Part shown: one piece after another, positions 51,843 to 60,644 of the stretch | Layout: the number at the start of each line of letters is the position of its first letter | Position numbering within the stretch: the first letter of the stretch is position 1 | DNA from: Rugosimonospora sp036494675 | GTDB taxonomy: Bacteria > Actinomycetota > Actinomycetes > Mycobacteriales > Micromonosporaceae | Direction of reading: 5' to 3' | NCBI GenBank assembly: GCA_036494675.1 | Contig: DASXOA010000073.1 | Location: forward strand, 48,172-112,171 | DNA length: 64,000 nucleotides | Made by a program: the position numbers and the translations under genes | Notes under the pieces: model-generated | Told to the model about the DNA's origin: nothing | Database searches by the model: none | Seen by the model: the letters and a program-made list of their open reading frames with translations, nothing else

Positions 51843-51871
51843 TTCACGGAGTTCCGGCCGCCGCGTAACCT
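51843..51871 (+). promoter_or_regulatory. Promoter for leaderless amidohydrolase transcript
   Basis: TTCACG and TAACCT are 17 nt apart, and the -10 ends exactly 6 nt before the ATG at 51878. No Shine-Dalgarno is present, so the message is probably leaderless. Confidence 0.6.
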
Positions 51872-51877
51872 CTGGGG

Positions 51878-53104
51878 ATGCAGCGGATCGAGGCGACGCA
51901 ACTGATTCCCGGCCGGGGACAACCGGTACCCGATGCGGTGGTGCTCTTCGACGGGGAGGAGATCCGGTACGCCGGACCCTCCGCGGACGCACCGCCGACC
52001 CCGGACGCCGTGACGGTTCGTACGCACACCGTGATGCCGGGCCTGTGGGACTGCCACACGCACCTGATGGGTGCCTACAGCCTGGACCTCGGCCGGCTAC
52101 CCCTGGAACCGGTCGCACTGCGCGCGGCACGGGCGACGGCCGACCTGCGGGCGGCGCTGGACGCCGGGGTGACCAGCGTCCGTGAGGTGGGCGGGCTGGG
52201 CGTCCACCTGGCCAAGGCCGTGCGGGAAGGCATCGTGCCGGGGCCGGACATCTACGCGGCCGGCGCCGTGCTGTCCACCACCGGCGGCCACGGCGACCTG
52301 CACGGGTACCCGCTGCCCTGGATGGTCGACTACGCCGGGGCCGGTACCGAGTTCCGGCTCGCCGACGGGCCGGCCGAATGCGCCCGGGCGGCCCGGGAGC
52401 AGTTGCGCCGCGACGCCAAGGTGATCAAGGTGTGCGCCTCGGGCGGCGTGCTGTCCGAGGTGGACCACCCGATCCACCAGCAGTTCACCGGCGTGGAGTT
52501 GCGCGCGATCGTCGAGGTGGCCGGCATGGCGGACCGGGTGGTGGCGGCGCACTGCCACGGCAAGCCGGGCATCATGGCCGCGCTGGAGGCCGGCGTCCGT
52601 ACCATCGAGCACGGCACCTACCTCGACGAGGAGTCCGCCACGGCGATGCGGGAGGCCGGCGCGATCCTGGTACCGACCCGGACCATCGTGGTGGAGATCT
52701 GGGAGTCGCGCGCCGCGCCGCCGTGGGCCCAGGCGAAGCTCGACGCGCTGATCGACCAGCACACCGCGGCGGTCGTCCTGGCGCGCGAGTCGGGCGTGAC
52801 CGTGGCCATGGGTACCGACCTGTCGGTGTCGGTCGGCGACCGGCCGGTGTCCTGGGGACACAACGGCCGTGAGTTGGGGCTGCTCGGCGAGTGCGGGTTC
52901 GATCCGCTGGCGGCGATCGAGACGGCCACCGCCAACGGCCCGGCCACGCTGGGCCCGCAGGCACCGCGCTCCGGCCAACTGGTCGAGTCCTACCGGGCGG
53001 ATGTGCTGACCCTCGACGTCGATCCACTGGCTGACCTGGGGGTATTCGCCAAGACAGAACACATCACGGGGGTCTGGAAGGGTGGGATCCGCGTCAAAGG
53101 ATGA
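51878..53104 (+). CDS. Metal-dependent amidohydrolase
   Basis: Cytosolic TIM-barrel amidohydrolase, 408 residues, with a composite beta-sandwich from both ends. Metal-site residues are visible in order: GLWDCHTHLMG (two His), VIKVCASGGV (carboxylated Lys), HCHG (His), IEHGTYLDE (His) and GTDLS (Asp). This is the pattern of the imidazolonepropionase-like / Xaa-Arg and Xaa-Lys dipeptidase-type group; the substrate is not deducible. It has no secretion signal. It overlaps the following regulator gene by ATGA, an unusual pairing between pheT and argC. Confidence 0.88.
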   Translation: MQRIEATQLIPGRGQPVPDAVVLFDGEEIRYAGPSADAPPTPDAVTVRTHTVMPGLWDCHTHLMGAYSLDLGRLPLEPVALRAARATADLRAALDAGVTSVREVGGLGVHLAKAVREGIVPGPDIYAAGAVLSTTGGHGDLHGYPLPWMVDYAGAGTEFRLADGPAECARAAREQLRRDAKVIKVCASGGVLSEVDHPIHQQFTGVELRAIVEVAGMADRVVAAHCHGKPGIMAALEAGVRTIEHGTYLDEESATAMREAGAILVPTRTIVVEIWESRAAPPWAQAKLDALIDQHTAAVVLARESGVTVAMGTDLSVSVGDRPVSWGHNGRELGLLGECGFDPLAAIETATANGPATLGPQAPRSGQLVESYRADVLTLDVDPLADLGVFAKTEHITGVWKGGIRVKG

Positions 53105-55926
53105 ATGCGGACCGGAATCAAATGGTTGCGCTTTCGCTACAACGCTCCGGTAAGCAGTCGCCGGAAGGCGCCGGAGGAGGCAGACTCCCCGTCGTGGGGG
53201 AACGTCGACCACCCGTACCCATCGGACGCGATGACGCGCTTCAGGTGGCGCGCGAGCAGTTGGCGGACACGGGCAGCGTGCTGGTCATCGGGCCGGCCGG
53301 GATCGGGAAGTCGACCGTGCTGGGCAACCTGGCCGCGGAGCGGCCGGAAGCCCGCGTGCTGCGCGCGTCGGCGGCCGAGGTCGAGTCCGGCCTGCCGTAC
53401 CTGACGCTGCTCGACCTGTTCACCGGCGCGCTGGCCGAGCAGGGATCGCTGCTGCCCGGACACCTGCGTGCCGCGCTGGACGCCGCGCTGCTGCGTACGG
53501 TCGCGCCAGCAACGCCGCAGGACGAGCTGGCGGTGCGCCTGGCGGTGCTGGAACTGCTGCGGGTACTGGCCGCGCAGAGCCCGGTCCTGCTGGTCATCGA
53601 CGACCTGCACTGGGTCGACGAGCCGAGCGCCGGCGTGCTGCGGTTCGTGGCCCGGCGGCTGTCCGGCCTCGCGGTACAGATGATCGCGACGGAGCGGGGC
53701 AGCGGCTCGGCCCGGCACGCGGACCTGTGCCCGCAGCCGTGCACCGAGCTGTCGCTCGGCCCGCTGTCCGAGGACGAGGTTGTCGACCTGCTGCGCGATC
53801 GTTTCGACGGTGCCCTGTCGCGCCCGACGATGGCACGCATCCACACCGCCTCCGGCGGCAACCCGCTGTTCGCCGTCGAACTCGGCCGGGCGCTGGGAGC
53901 GCGGGGCCGCCCACTGAGCGGTGCCGAGCCGCTGCCGGTACCGGACCGGCTGCGTGGGCTGCTCGCCGCGCGGCTGGCCGCCCTGCCGGAGGCCGCCGCG
54001 GTCCCGCTGGTGGTGGTCGCCGCGGCGGCCCGACCCACCCGGGTACTCGTGCAACGTGCCGGTGTCGATCCGGACGTCGACCTCGTCGAGGCGATCCGCG
54101 CGGGCGTGCTGAGCGCCGAGGCCAACGGGGCGATCGGGTTCAGCCATCCGCTGCTGCGCGAGATGGTCTACGCGGACGCCGATCAGGCCACCCGGCTGCT
54201 GGCGCACGAGCGGCTGGCCGCGGCGGTCGACGATCCGGTCGAGCGGGCCAGGCACCTCGCGCTGGCCCGCAACGCTCCGGACGAGGGGCTCGCCAGCACG
54301 CTGGCCGACGCGGCGGCGGTGGCCCGGCGGCGGGGTGCCCCGGTGGTCGCCGCGGACCTGGCCCGGCTGGCGGCCGACCGGACGATCGACGACGGCCGGG
54401 CCGCCGACCGGCGGTTGGACGCGGCGCGGCACGCATTCGCGGGCGGCTCCACGGTCGAGGCGCGCCGGCTGGCCACCGAGGCGCTGCGGGGCGCGACCGA
54501 GCCGGCCACCCGGGTGGAGGCCCGGCTGCTGCTGGTGGAACTGGCCGGGCAGGACCAGTCCGGTACGGAGCCGCTGCTGGACGCGGCGGCGGCCGACGCC
54601 GAGGACGTACCCCGGCTGGTCGGGCGGGTCCGGCTGCACCGCGCGGCCAAGGCGTTCTACGACGGGGACACCGAATCCGCGCTGGCCGAGGTGAAGGGCG
54701 CCGAGGAGGCCGCCGAGCGGGCGTCGGACATCGAGTCGCTGGTCAAGGGGCTGGCCTGGCAGGCCTACATGGAAGCGGCGATCAACATCCGGGGCAGCGA
54801 AGAGATCATGGAGCGGGCCGCCGCGCTGTCCCGTGGCCTGCCGCTCAGCTCGGCCGTTGTCCAGGCGCGCCACATCACCACCACGGCCGCCGCGCGGCGC
54901 GGTGAGGTGGCCGAGGCGGTACGGGGGATCGAGACGCTGCGAGCGGAGGTGGAGCGCTCGGGTACGGTCAGCGACCTTGCCCAGGTGCTGCACGGGGTCG
55001 CCTCGGTGTACACCCGGGCCGGCCGGTGCGCCGACGCGCTGGCCGCCGGCCGGTACTGCATGCGCCTGTTCTCCGACATCTCGGCCGGGCCGTCCGGCAA
55101 CGGGCTGCTGGTCGCCGCCCTGGTCGAGCTGGCCGGGGGCACGATCGAGCAGGCCGACATGTATGTGCGTGCCGCGGTCGCGGCCAGCCAGGCGGCCGGC
55201 GACGAGGACTGGCTCAAGGGCGCGTACGCGGTGCAGGGCCAGATCCTGCTGCTGAGCGGTGACGCGGTGGCGGCGGTCGACCCGATGCGCCGCTCGTACG
55301 CGCTGGAGCAGCGTCGCGGGCCGGTCGACCCGGCCGGTTTCCTGTGGCACGCGGACTTCGTCGAGGCGCTGACCGCGGCCGGAGCGCGCGCCGAGGCGGC
55401 CCAGGTGCTCGCCGAGATCCGTGCGCACGCCCGGCGGCTGGAGCGGCACGTGGTGGAGTTGGGGCTGGACCGCGCGGGTGCGGTACTCGCCGCGGCCGGC
55501 GGTGACCCGCGGGCGGCCGCCGAGGGGCTGGCGCAGCGGCTGCACCGGTGGGCCGCCCACCCGTACCCGCTGGAGATCGCCCGTGCCTGGCACGCGCTGG
55601 GCATGATCGAGCGCCGGGCGCACCGGAGGGGCGCGGCCCGGGAGGCGCTGACCGAGGCGATCGGGCGGTACACCGCGGCCGGGGCGGCCCCGTGGCGGGT
55701 GGTGGCCGAGGCGGAGCTGGCGAGGCTGGACGGGGCCCGGGGGGCGGGGCTGTCCGAGACCGAGCGGCGCATCGTCGAACTGGTCCGCAGCGGGGCGACG
55801 AACCGGGAGATCGCCCGGTCGACGTTCCTGTCGATCAAGGCGGTGGAGGCGAACCTCACCCGGCTGTACCGGCGGTTCGGGGTGCGGGGCCGGGACCAGT
55901 TGGCTCAGGGGATCGACGGGAACTGA
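53101..55926 (+). CDS. Large ATPase-LuxR (LAL-type) transcriptional regulator
   Basis: A 941-residue STAND-type regulator. The N-terminal AAA/NTPase domain has Walker A in IGPAGIGKST (near residue 64) and Walker B in LLVIDDLHWVDEPS (near residue 163). A long Ala/Leu-rich helical-repeat sensor region fills residues about 350-870. The C-terminal LuxR helix-turn-helix (LSETERRIVELVRSGATNRE, then IARSTFLSIKAVEANL) covers about 885-935. Members usually activate nearby operons after ligand binding. The ATGA overlap with the amidohydrolase suggests it controls or senses that enzyme's product. Confidence 0.9.
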   Translation: MNADRNQMVALSLQRSGKQSPEGAGGGRLPVVGERRPPVPIGRDDALQVAREQLADTGSVLVIGPAGIGKSTVLGNLAAERPEARVLRASAAEVESGLPYLTLLDLFTGALAEQGSLLPGHLRAALDAALLRTVAPATPQDELAVRLAVLELLRVLAAQSPVLLVIDDLHWVDEPSAGVLRFVARRLSGLAVQMIATERGSGSARHADLCPQPCTELSLGPLSEDEVVDLLRDRFDGALSRPTMARIHTASGGNPLFAVELGRALGARGRPLSGAEPLPVPDRLRGLLAARLAALPEAAAVPLVVVAAAARPTRVLVQRAGVDPDVDLVEAIRAGVLSAEANGAIGFSHPLLREMVYADADQATRLLAHERLAAAVDDPVERARHLALARNAPDEGLASTLADAAAVARRRGAPVVAADLARLAADRTIDDGRAADRRLDAARHAFAGGSTVEARRLATEALRGATEPATRVEARLLLVELAGQDQSGTEPLLDAAAADAEDVPRLVGRVRLHRAAKAFYDGDTESALAEVKGAEEAAERASDIESLVKGLAWQAYMEAAINIRGSEEIMERAAALSRGLPLSSAVVQARHITTTAAARRGEVAEAVRGIETLRAEVERSGTVSDLAQVLHGVASVYTRAGRCADALAAGRYCMRLFSDISAGPSGNGLLVAALVELAGGTIEQADMYVRAAVAASQAAGDEDWLKGAYAVQGQILLLSGDAVAAVDPMRRSYALEQRRGPVDPAGFLWHADFVEALTAAGARAEAAQVLAEIRAHARRLERHVVELGLDRAGAVLAAAGGDPRAAAEGLAQRLHRWAAHPYPLEIARAWHALGMIERRAHRRGAAREALTEAIGRYTAAGAAPWRVVAEAELARLDGARGAGLSETERRIVELVRSGATNREIARSTFLSIKAVEANLTRLYRRFGVRGRDQLAQGIDGN

Positions 55927-56094
55927 CGGGGCGCAGCCGGAGCCGGGGTGTGGCGGAGGTGAGCACCGTCTATGCGGGAACGGACGGGGCGCAGCCGGAG
56001 CCGGGGTGTGGCGGAGGTGAGCACCGTCCGTGCGGGAACTGACGGGGCGCGGCCGGAGCCGGGGTGTGGCGGAGGTGAGCACCGTCTATGAGGA
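55921..56094 (+). repeat. Three 58-bp tandem repeats between the LuxR regulator and argC
   Basis: Units at 55921-55978, 55979-56036 and 56037-56094 differ at only a few positions. The first starts inside the regulator's last codons. Each unit contains GGAGGTGAGCACCGTC, which looks like a ribosome-binding site plus GTG, but none opens a convincing gene. There are no spacers, so this is not a CRISPR array. Confidence 0.95.
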
Positions 56095-56116
56095 AACTGA
56101 TCGGCTCCGCTCTGGG

Positions 56117-56146
56117 TTGTCCGCCTCCGTTGCATGCTGATACGCT
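56117..56146 (+). promoter_or_regulatory. argC operon promoter
   Basis: TTGTCC (56117-56122) and TACGCT (56141-56146) are 18 nt apart. The -10 lies within the first ARG box and the predicted start within the second. Confidence 0.6.
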
Positions 56147-56165
56147 CCCTTGCATAGCGATGCGA
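56130..56165. promoter_or_regulatory. Tandem ARG boxes (ArgR operator)
   Basis: TTGCATGCTGATACGC (56130-56145) and TTGCATAGCGATGCGA (56150-56165) are two imperfect TTGCAT-n4-ATGCAA-like inverted repeats. Their centres are 20 bp apart, two helical turns, as expected for hexameric ArgR. They overlap the promoter and lie just before argC. The repressor is encoded five genes downstream. Confidence 0.75.
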
Positions 56166-56175
56166 GGGAGGGTTC

Positions 56176-57192
56176 ATGGGTGCGCGAGTGGCGGTCGCGG
56201 GCGCCAGCGGGTACGCGGGGGGTGAGCTGCTGCGCCTGCTTGCCGGGCACCCCGAGGTCGAGGTGGTGGCGGCGACCGCGCACAGCCAGGCGGGTACCGC
56301 CCTGGGGGAGGTCCACCCGAACCTGGTCAGCCTGGCGGATCTCGTCCTGACCCCGACCGACCCGGATGCGCTGGCAGGCGCCGACCTGGTCTTCCTGGCC
56401 CTCCCGCACGGTCAGTCCGCTGCGCTGGCGGCGGCGCTTCCGCCCCAGGTGAAGATCGTCGACCTCGGTGCCGACCACCGGCTGCATGACGCCGGGGCCT
56501 GGGCGCGCTACTACGGTGGCCCGCACGCCGGTGCCTGGACCTACGGGCTGCCCGAACTGCCCGGCCAGCGCGAGGCCGTGGCCGGCGCGTCGCGGGTGGC
56601 GAACACCGGCTGCTATGCGGTGTCGGTCATCCTCGCGCTCGCCCCGCTGATCGCGGCCGGGGTGGCGGACCCGGACGACGTGGTGGTGGTCGCGTCGTCG
56701 GGCACGTCGGGGGCCGGGCGTGGACTCAAGACGCACCTGCTGGCCAGTGAGGTGATGGGCGACCTGTCGCCGTACAAGGTGGGGGCGCACCAGCACGTAC
56801 CGGAGATCAAGCAGGCGACGGGTGCGCGCACGCTGTCGATGACACCGGTGCTGGCGCCGATGCCGCGGGGCATCCTGGCGACGGTCACCGCCCGGCCGGT
56901 CTCGCCGGGGCTGTCCGCCGCCGATGTGGCGGCGGTGCTGTCCGAGGCGTACCGGGGGGAGCCGTTTGTCCGGGTGCTACCGGGGAACGCCTGGCCGCAC
57001 ACGGCGGCGACGTTCGGCTCGAACGCGGCACACCTTCAGTCCACAGTGGACATGGACTCGGGCCGGATCGTGGTGGTGTCCGCGATCGACAACCTGGGCA
57101 AGGGCGCGGCCGGGCAGGCCGTCCAGTGCGCGAACCTGATGCTCGGCCTGAGCGAGACGGCCGGCCTGACGGCGAACGGAGTGGCGCCGTGA
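56176..57192 (+). CDS. argC: N-acetyl-gamma-glutamyl-phosphate reductase
   Basis: Third step of arginine synthesis, NADPH-dependent reduction. The 338-residue protein has VAVAGASGYAGGELLRLL at the start, the catalytic Cys146 in NTGCYAVS and HQHVPEIKQ. ATG start after GGGAGGG. First gene of argCJBDFRH, with ArgR boxes immediately upstream. Confidence 0.97.
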   Translation: MGARVAVAGASGYAGGELLRLLAGHPEVEVVAATAHSQAGTALGEVHPNLVSLADLVLTPTDPDALAGADLVFLALPHGQSAALAAALPPQVKIVDLGADHRLHDAGAWARYYGGPHAGAWTYGLPELPGQREAVAGASRVANTGCYAVSVILALAPLIAAGVADPDDVVVVASSGTSGAGRGLKTHLLASEVMGDLSPYKVGAHQHVPEIKQATGARTLSMTPVLAPMPRGILATVTARPVSPGLSAADVAAVLSEAYRGEPFVRVLPGNAWPHTAATFGSNAAHLQSTVDMDSGRIVVVSAIDNLGKGAAGQAVQCANLMLGLSETAGLTANGVAP

Positions 57193-57268
57193 GCGAGCGT
57201 CAGCGAGCGAACCGGAAATTCAGTGCGATGGGCTCTCGCGGCGCGTCCGAGCGGAGCGAGGAGGCGTC
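57189..57268 (+). repeat. GAGCGAGCG-type repeat element between argC and argJ
   Basis: Starts GTGAGCGAGCG-TC-AGCGAGCGA at the argC stop, continues with TTCAGTGCG and TCTCG, and ends GAGCG-G-AGCGAGGAGG running into the argJ GTG. The same parts in the same order and near-equal spacing form the carB-pyrD gap. The final AGGAGG also serves as the argJ ribosome-binding site. Confidence 0.8.
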
Positions 57269-58492
57269 GTGAGTGAGTCGGGTGTGACCGCGGCCAAGGG
57301 GTTCCGGGCGGCGGGGGTGGCGGCCGGGCTCAAGGCCAGCGGCGACCTCGACGTCGCGCTGGTCGTCAACGACGGCCCGGACGCGGCCGCTGCCGGTGTC
57401 TTCACGGCGAACCGGGTCAAGGCCGCGCCAGTGCTGTGGAGCGAGCAGGTGCTGCGTGGTGGGGTGGTGCGCGCGGTCGTGCTCAACTCCGGGGGCGCCA
57501 ACGCCTGCACGGGCGCGCCGGGCTTTCAGGACACCCACGCCACCGCGGAACACGCGGCCCGCGTCCTGGACGCCGCCGGGGTCCCGATCGGGGCCGGCGA
57601 CGTGGCGGTCTGCTCGACCGGTCTGATCGGCGAGCGGTTGCCGATGGACAATCTGCTGCGCGGCGTCGACGTCGCGGTCCGCGAACTGTCCGGCGACGGG
57701 GGTGCGCCCGCGGCGCGGGCCATCATGACGACCGACACCCGGCCGAAGACCACGGTGGTCCGCGGCGGTGGGGCCGGGCCGGCCGGCGGGCGGGACAGCG
57801 GGCCGGACGGCGGCGAGGGTTGGTGCGTCGGCGGGATGGCCAAGGGTGCCGGCATGCTCGCACCCGGCCTGGCCACCATGCTGGTGGTGCTCACCACCGA
57901 CGCGGTCGCGGACGCCGGGGTGCTCGACACGGCGCTGCGGGAGGCGACCCGGCTCACCTTCGACCGGGTCGACTCCGATGGCTGCATGTCCACCAACGAC
58001 ACGGTGCTGCTGCTGGCCAGCGGCGCGTCGGGCATCGCGCCGGAGCAGGCCGACCTGACCCGCGCGGTCACGGCCGCCTGCCACGACCTGGCCATGGCGC
58101 TGCTGGCCGACGCCGAGGGGTCGACCAAGGACGTCACCATCGAGGTGACCGGCGCCGCGAGCGAGGCGGACGCGGTACAGGTCGGCCGGACGGTGGCGCG
58201 CAACAACCTGGTGAAGACCGCACTGTTCGGCAACGATCCGAACTGGGGGCGCATCATCGCCGCGGTCGGCACCACGAGCGCCGCGTTCGAGGCCGACCGG
58301 GTGGACGTCGCGGTGAACGGCGTGTGGGTGTGCCGCGGCGGGTGCGCGGCCGAGGACCGGTCCAAGGTGGACCTGACCGGCCGGGCCGTCACGATAACCG
58401 TCGACCTGCACGCGGGCGGCCACGAGGCGACCATCTGGACCAATGACCTGTCGCTGGCCTACGTGCACGAGAACTCGGCGTACTCGTCGTGA
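57269..58492 (+). CDS. argJ: Bifunctional ornithine acetyltransferase / N-acetylglutamate synthase
   Basis: Recycles the acetyl group from N-acetylornithine to glutamate. It self-cleaves before Thr203 in LATMLVVLTTDA to give two chains. The GWCVGGMAKGAGML block and the C-terminal FGNDPNWGRI are typical. 407 residues, with a Gly-rich insertion of about 18 residues before GWCVGG. GTG start after GCGAGGAGGCGTC. It overlaps argB by GTGA. Confidence 0.96.
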   Translation: MSESGVTAAKGFRAAGVAAGLKASGDLDVALVVNDGPDAAAAGVFTANRVKAAPVLWSEQVLRGGVVRAVVLNSGGANACTGAPGFQDTHATAEHAARVLDAAGVPIGAGDVAVCSTGLIGERLPMDNLLRGVDVAVRELSGDGGAPAARAIMTTDTRPKTTVVRGGGAGPAGGRDSGPDGGEGWCVGGMAKGAGMLAPGLATMLVVLTTDAVADAGVLDTALREATRLTFDRVDSDGCMSTNDTVLLLASGASGIAPEQADLTRAVTAACHDLAMALLADAEGSTKDVTIEVTGAASEADAVQVGRTVARNNLVKTALFGNDPNWGRIIAAVGTTSAAFEADRVDVAVNGVWVCRGGCAAEDRSKVDLTGRAVTITVDLHAGGHEATIWTNDLSLAYVHENSAYSS

Positions 58493-59463
58493 GCGCCGCC
58501 GAAAGCGTGCTGACCCGGGACCTGGCCGCGGCACAGTCCAAGGCGGCCACCCTGATCGAGGCGCTGCCGTGGCTGGCCCGCTTCCACGGGGCCACCATCG
58601 TCATCAAGTACGGCGGCAACGCCATGACCTCGCCGCCGCTGCGCCGGGACTTCGCAGCCGACATGGTGTTCCTGCGCTACCTCGGGCTCAAGCCGGTCGT
58701 GGTGCACGGCGGCGGGCCGCAGATCTCGGCGATGCTGACCCGGCTGGGCATCGCGAGCGAGTTCCGCGGCGGGCTTCGGGTCACGACGCCCGAGGCGATG
58801 GACGTGGTCCGGATGGTGCTGGTCGGTCAGGTCGGCCGGGAACTGGTCGGGCTCATCAACGAACACGGCCCGTTCGCGGTGGGGCTGTCGGGCGAGGACG
58901 CCAGGCTGTTCACCGCCGTACGCCGACCGGCCTATGTGGACGGTGAGCCGGTCGACGTCGGCCAGGTGGGCGACGTCGACGCGGTCAACGTGTCGGCGGT
59001 CGCCGACCTCATCGACGCCGGCCGGATCCCGGTGGTGTCCACCGTCGCCCCGGACGTGGACGGGGTGCTGCACAACCTCAACGCGGATACCGCGGCGGCG
59101 GCGCTGGCCGTCGCGCTGCGGGCCCGCAAGCTGGTCGTACTGACCGACGTCAGCGGGCTCTACGCGTCCTGGCCGGACGAGTCGAGCCTCATCTCACAGA
59201 TCGGCACCGATGCGCTGGCCGAACTGCTGCCGCACCTGGAATCGGGCATGGTGCCGAAGATGGAAGCCTGCCTACGCGCGGTGCGCGGGGGCGTACCCGC
59301 GGCCCACGTCGTGGACGGCCGGGTCGCCCACTCAACTCTGCTGGAAGTCTTCACCTCGGAAGGGTTCGGAACCATGGTGGTGCCGGAAGAGCGGGAGCGC
59401 GAGGCCACGGCCCCGCCCGCACCTCAGATCGATGGCCTGGCGCGGGATCGAGGCAGGTCATGA
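58489..59463 (+). CDS. argB: Acetylglutamate kinase
   Basis: Phosphorylates N-acetylglutamate, the usual feedback point of the pathway. The 324-residue protein shows IVIKYGGNAM, the glutamate-binding VVHGGGPQI and the ATP-binding LTDVSGLY. The N-terminal helix before the kinase fold is the type found in arginine-sensitive hexameric enzymes. An extra low-complexity C-terminal tail (about 25 residues) overlaps argD. GTG start overlapping argJ. Confidence 0.97.
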   Translation: MSAAESVLTRDLAAAQSKAATLIEALPWLARFHGATIVIKYGGNAMTSPPLRRDFAADMVFLRYLGLKPVVVHGGGPQISAMLTRLGIASEFRGGLRVTTPEAMDVVRMVLVGQVGRELVGLINEHGPFAVGLSGEDARLFTAVRRPAYVDGEPVDVGQVGDVDAVNVSAVADLIDAGRIPVVSTVAPDVDGVLHNLNADTAAAALAVALRARKLVVLTDVSGLYASWPDESSLISQIGTDALAELLPHLESGMVPKMEACLRAVRGGVPAAHVVDGRVAHSTLLEVFTSEGFGTMVVPEEREREATAPPAPQIDGLARDRGRS

Positions 59464-60644
59464 CCAGTTCGCTTGTCGAGCGCTGGCAACAGTCCATGAT
59501 GGACAACTACGGGACGCCGCCGCTGGCTCTGGTACGCGGCGAGGGCGCGGTCGTCTGGGACGAGACCGGGCGCCCCTACGTCGACCTCGTCAGCGGCATC
59601 GCGGTCAACGCGCTGGGCCACGCCCACCCGGCGGTGGTCGCCGCGGTCAGCCGCCAGATCGCGACGCTCGGGCACGTGTCGAACCTGTACGTCGCCGAGC
59701 CTCCGGTCGCGCTGGCCGAACTGTTGCTGGCACTGGTCGGCCGGCCGGGCCGGGCGTTCTTCTGCAACTCCGGATCCGAGGCCAACGAGACGGCGTTCAA
59801 GCTGTCCCGCCGTACCGGCCGTACCCACGTGGTGGCGGCCCAGGGCGGCTTCCACGGCCGTACGATGGGTGCCCTCGCGCTGACCGGCCAGCCGGCGAAG
59901 GCCGACCCGTTCCGGCCGCTGCCCGGCGACGTGACCCACGTGCCGTACGGCTCGGTGGAGGCGTTGGAGGCCGCGGTCACCGACGGTACCGCGATGGTGA
60001 TCCTGGAGCCGGTGCAGGGCGAGCAGGGGGTGGTCGTGCCGCCCAGCGGGTACCTCGCCGCGGCCCGCCGGATCACCGCGCGGCACGGCGCGCTGCTGGT
60101 CCTCGACGAGGTGCAGACCGGCATCGGGCGCACCGGGCACTGGTTCGCCCACCAGGCCGAAGGCGTCGAGCCGGACGTGTTGACGCTGGCGAAGGGGCTC
60201 GGTGGCGGGCTGCCGATCGGCGCCTGCCTGGCGTTCGGGCCGGCCGCCGACCTGCTCGGCCCGGGCAGCCACGCCAGTACCTTCGGCGGCAACCCGGTCA
60301 GTTGCGCGGCCGCGCTGGCGGTGCTCGGGACGATCTCCTCCGAGGGGTTGCTCGACCACGTGAAGCGGATCGGTGAGCGGCTGCGCCGGGGCATCGAGGG
60401 GCTGGGGCACCCGCTCGTCTCCCACGTGCGTGGGTCCGGCCTGATGCTGGGCATGGTGCTGACCGCGCCGGTCGGCGGTGCGCTCGCGGGTGCCCTGCGC
60501 GACGCCGGCTTCCTGGTCAACCCGGTCCAGCCGGATGTCGTGCGGCTGGCGCCGCCGCTCATCTTCACGGCCGAGCAGGCCGACGCGTTCGTCGCCGCAC
60601 TGTCTATTGTGGATAGTTCGACCGTGCTGGAGAGTGCATCATGA
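59460..60644 (+). CDS. argD: Acetylornithine aminotransferase
   Basis: PLP enzyme forming N-acetylornithine, 394 residues. Features are FCNSGSEANETAFKL, GGFHGRTMGALALTG, the PLP Asp in VLDEVQTGIGRTG and Lys245 in LAKGLGGGLPIGA. ATG overlaps the argB stop; its end overlaps argF by ATGA. Confidence 0.97.
   Translation: MTSSLVERWQQSMMDNYGTPPLALVRGEGAVVWDETGRPYVDLVSGIAVNALGHAHPAVVAAVSRQIATLGHVSNLYVAEPPVALAELLLALVGRPGRAFFCNSGSEANETAFKLSRRTGRTHVVAAQGGFHGRTMGALALTGQPAKADPFRPLPGDVTHVPYGSVEALEAAVTDGTAMVILEPVQGEQGVVVPPSGYLAAARRITARHGALLVLDEVQTGIGRTGHWFAHQAEGVEPDVLTLAKGLGGGLPIGACLAFGPAADLLGPGSHASTFGGNPVSCAAALAVLGTISSEGLLDHVKRIGERLRRGIEGLGHPLVSHVRGSGLMLGMVLTAPVGGALAGALRDAGFLVNPVQPDVVRLAPPLIFTAEQADAFVAALSIVDSSTVLESAS

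Noticed and set aside
53137..56082. A 981-codon open frame on the minus strand opposite the LuxR regulator
   Set aside because: High-GC coding DNA commonly leaves long antisense frames. The plus-strand frame has Walker, LuxR and start/overlap evidence; the antisense product is low-complexity and shows no domain.
55921..56094. CRISPR array
   Set aside because: Three adjacent 58-bp units without spacers and no cas genes nearby.
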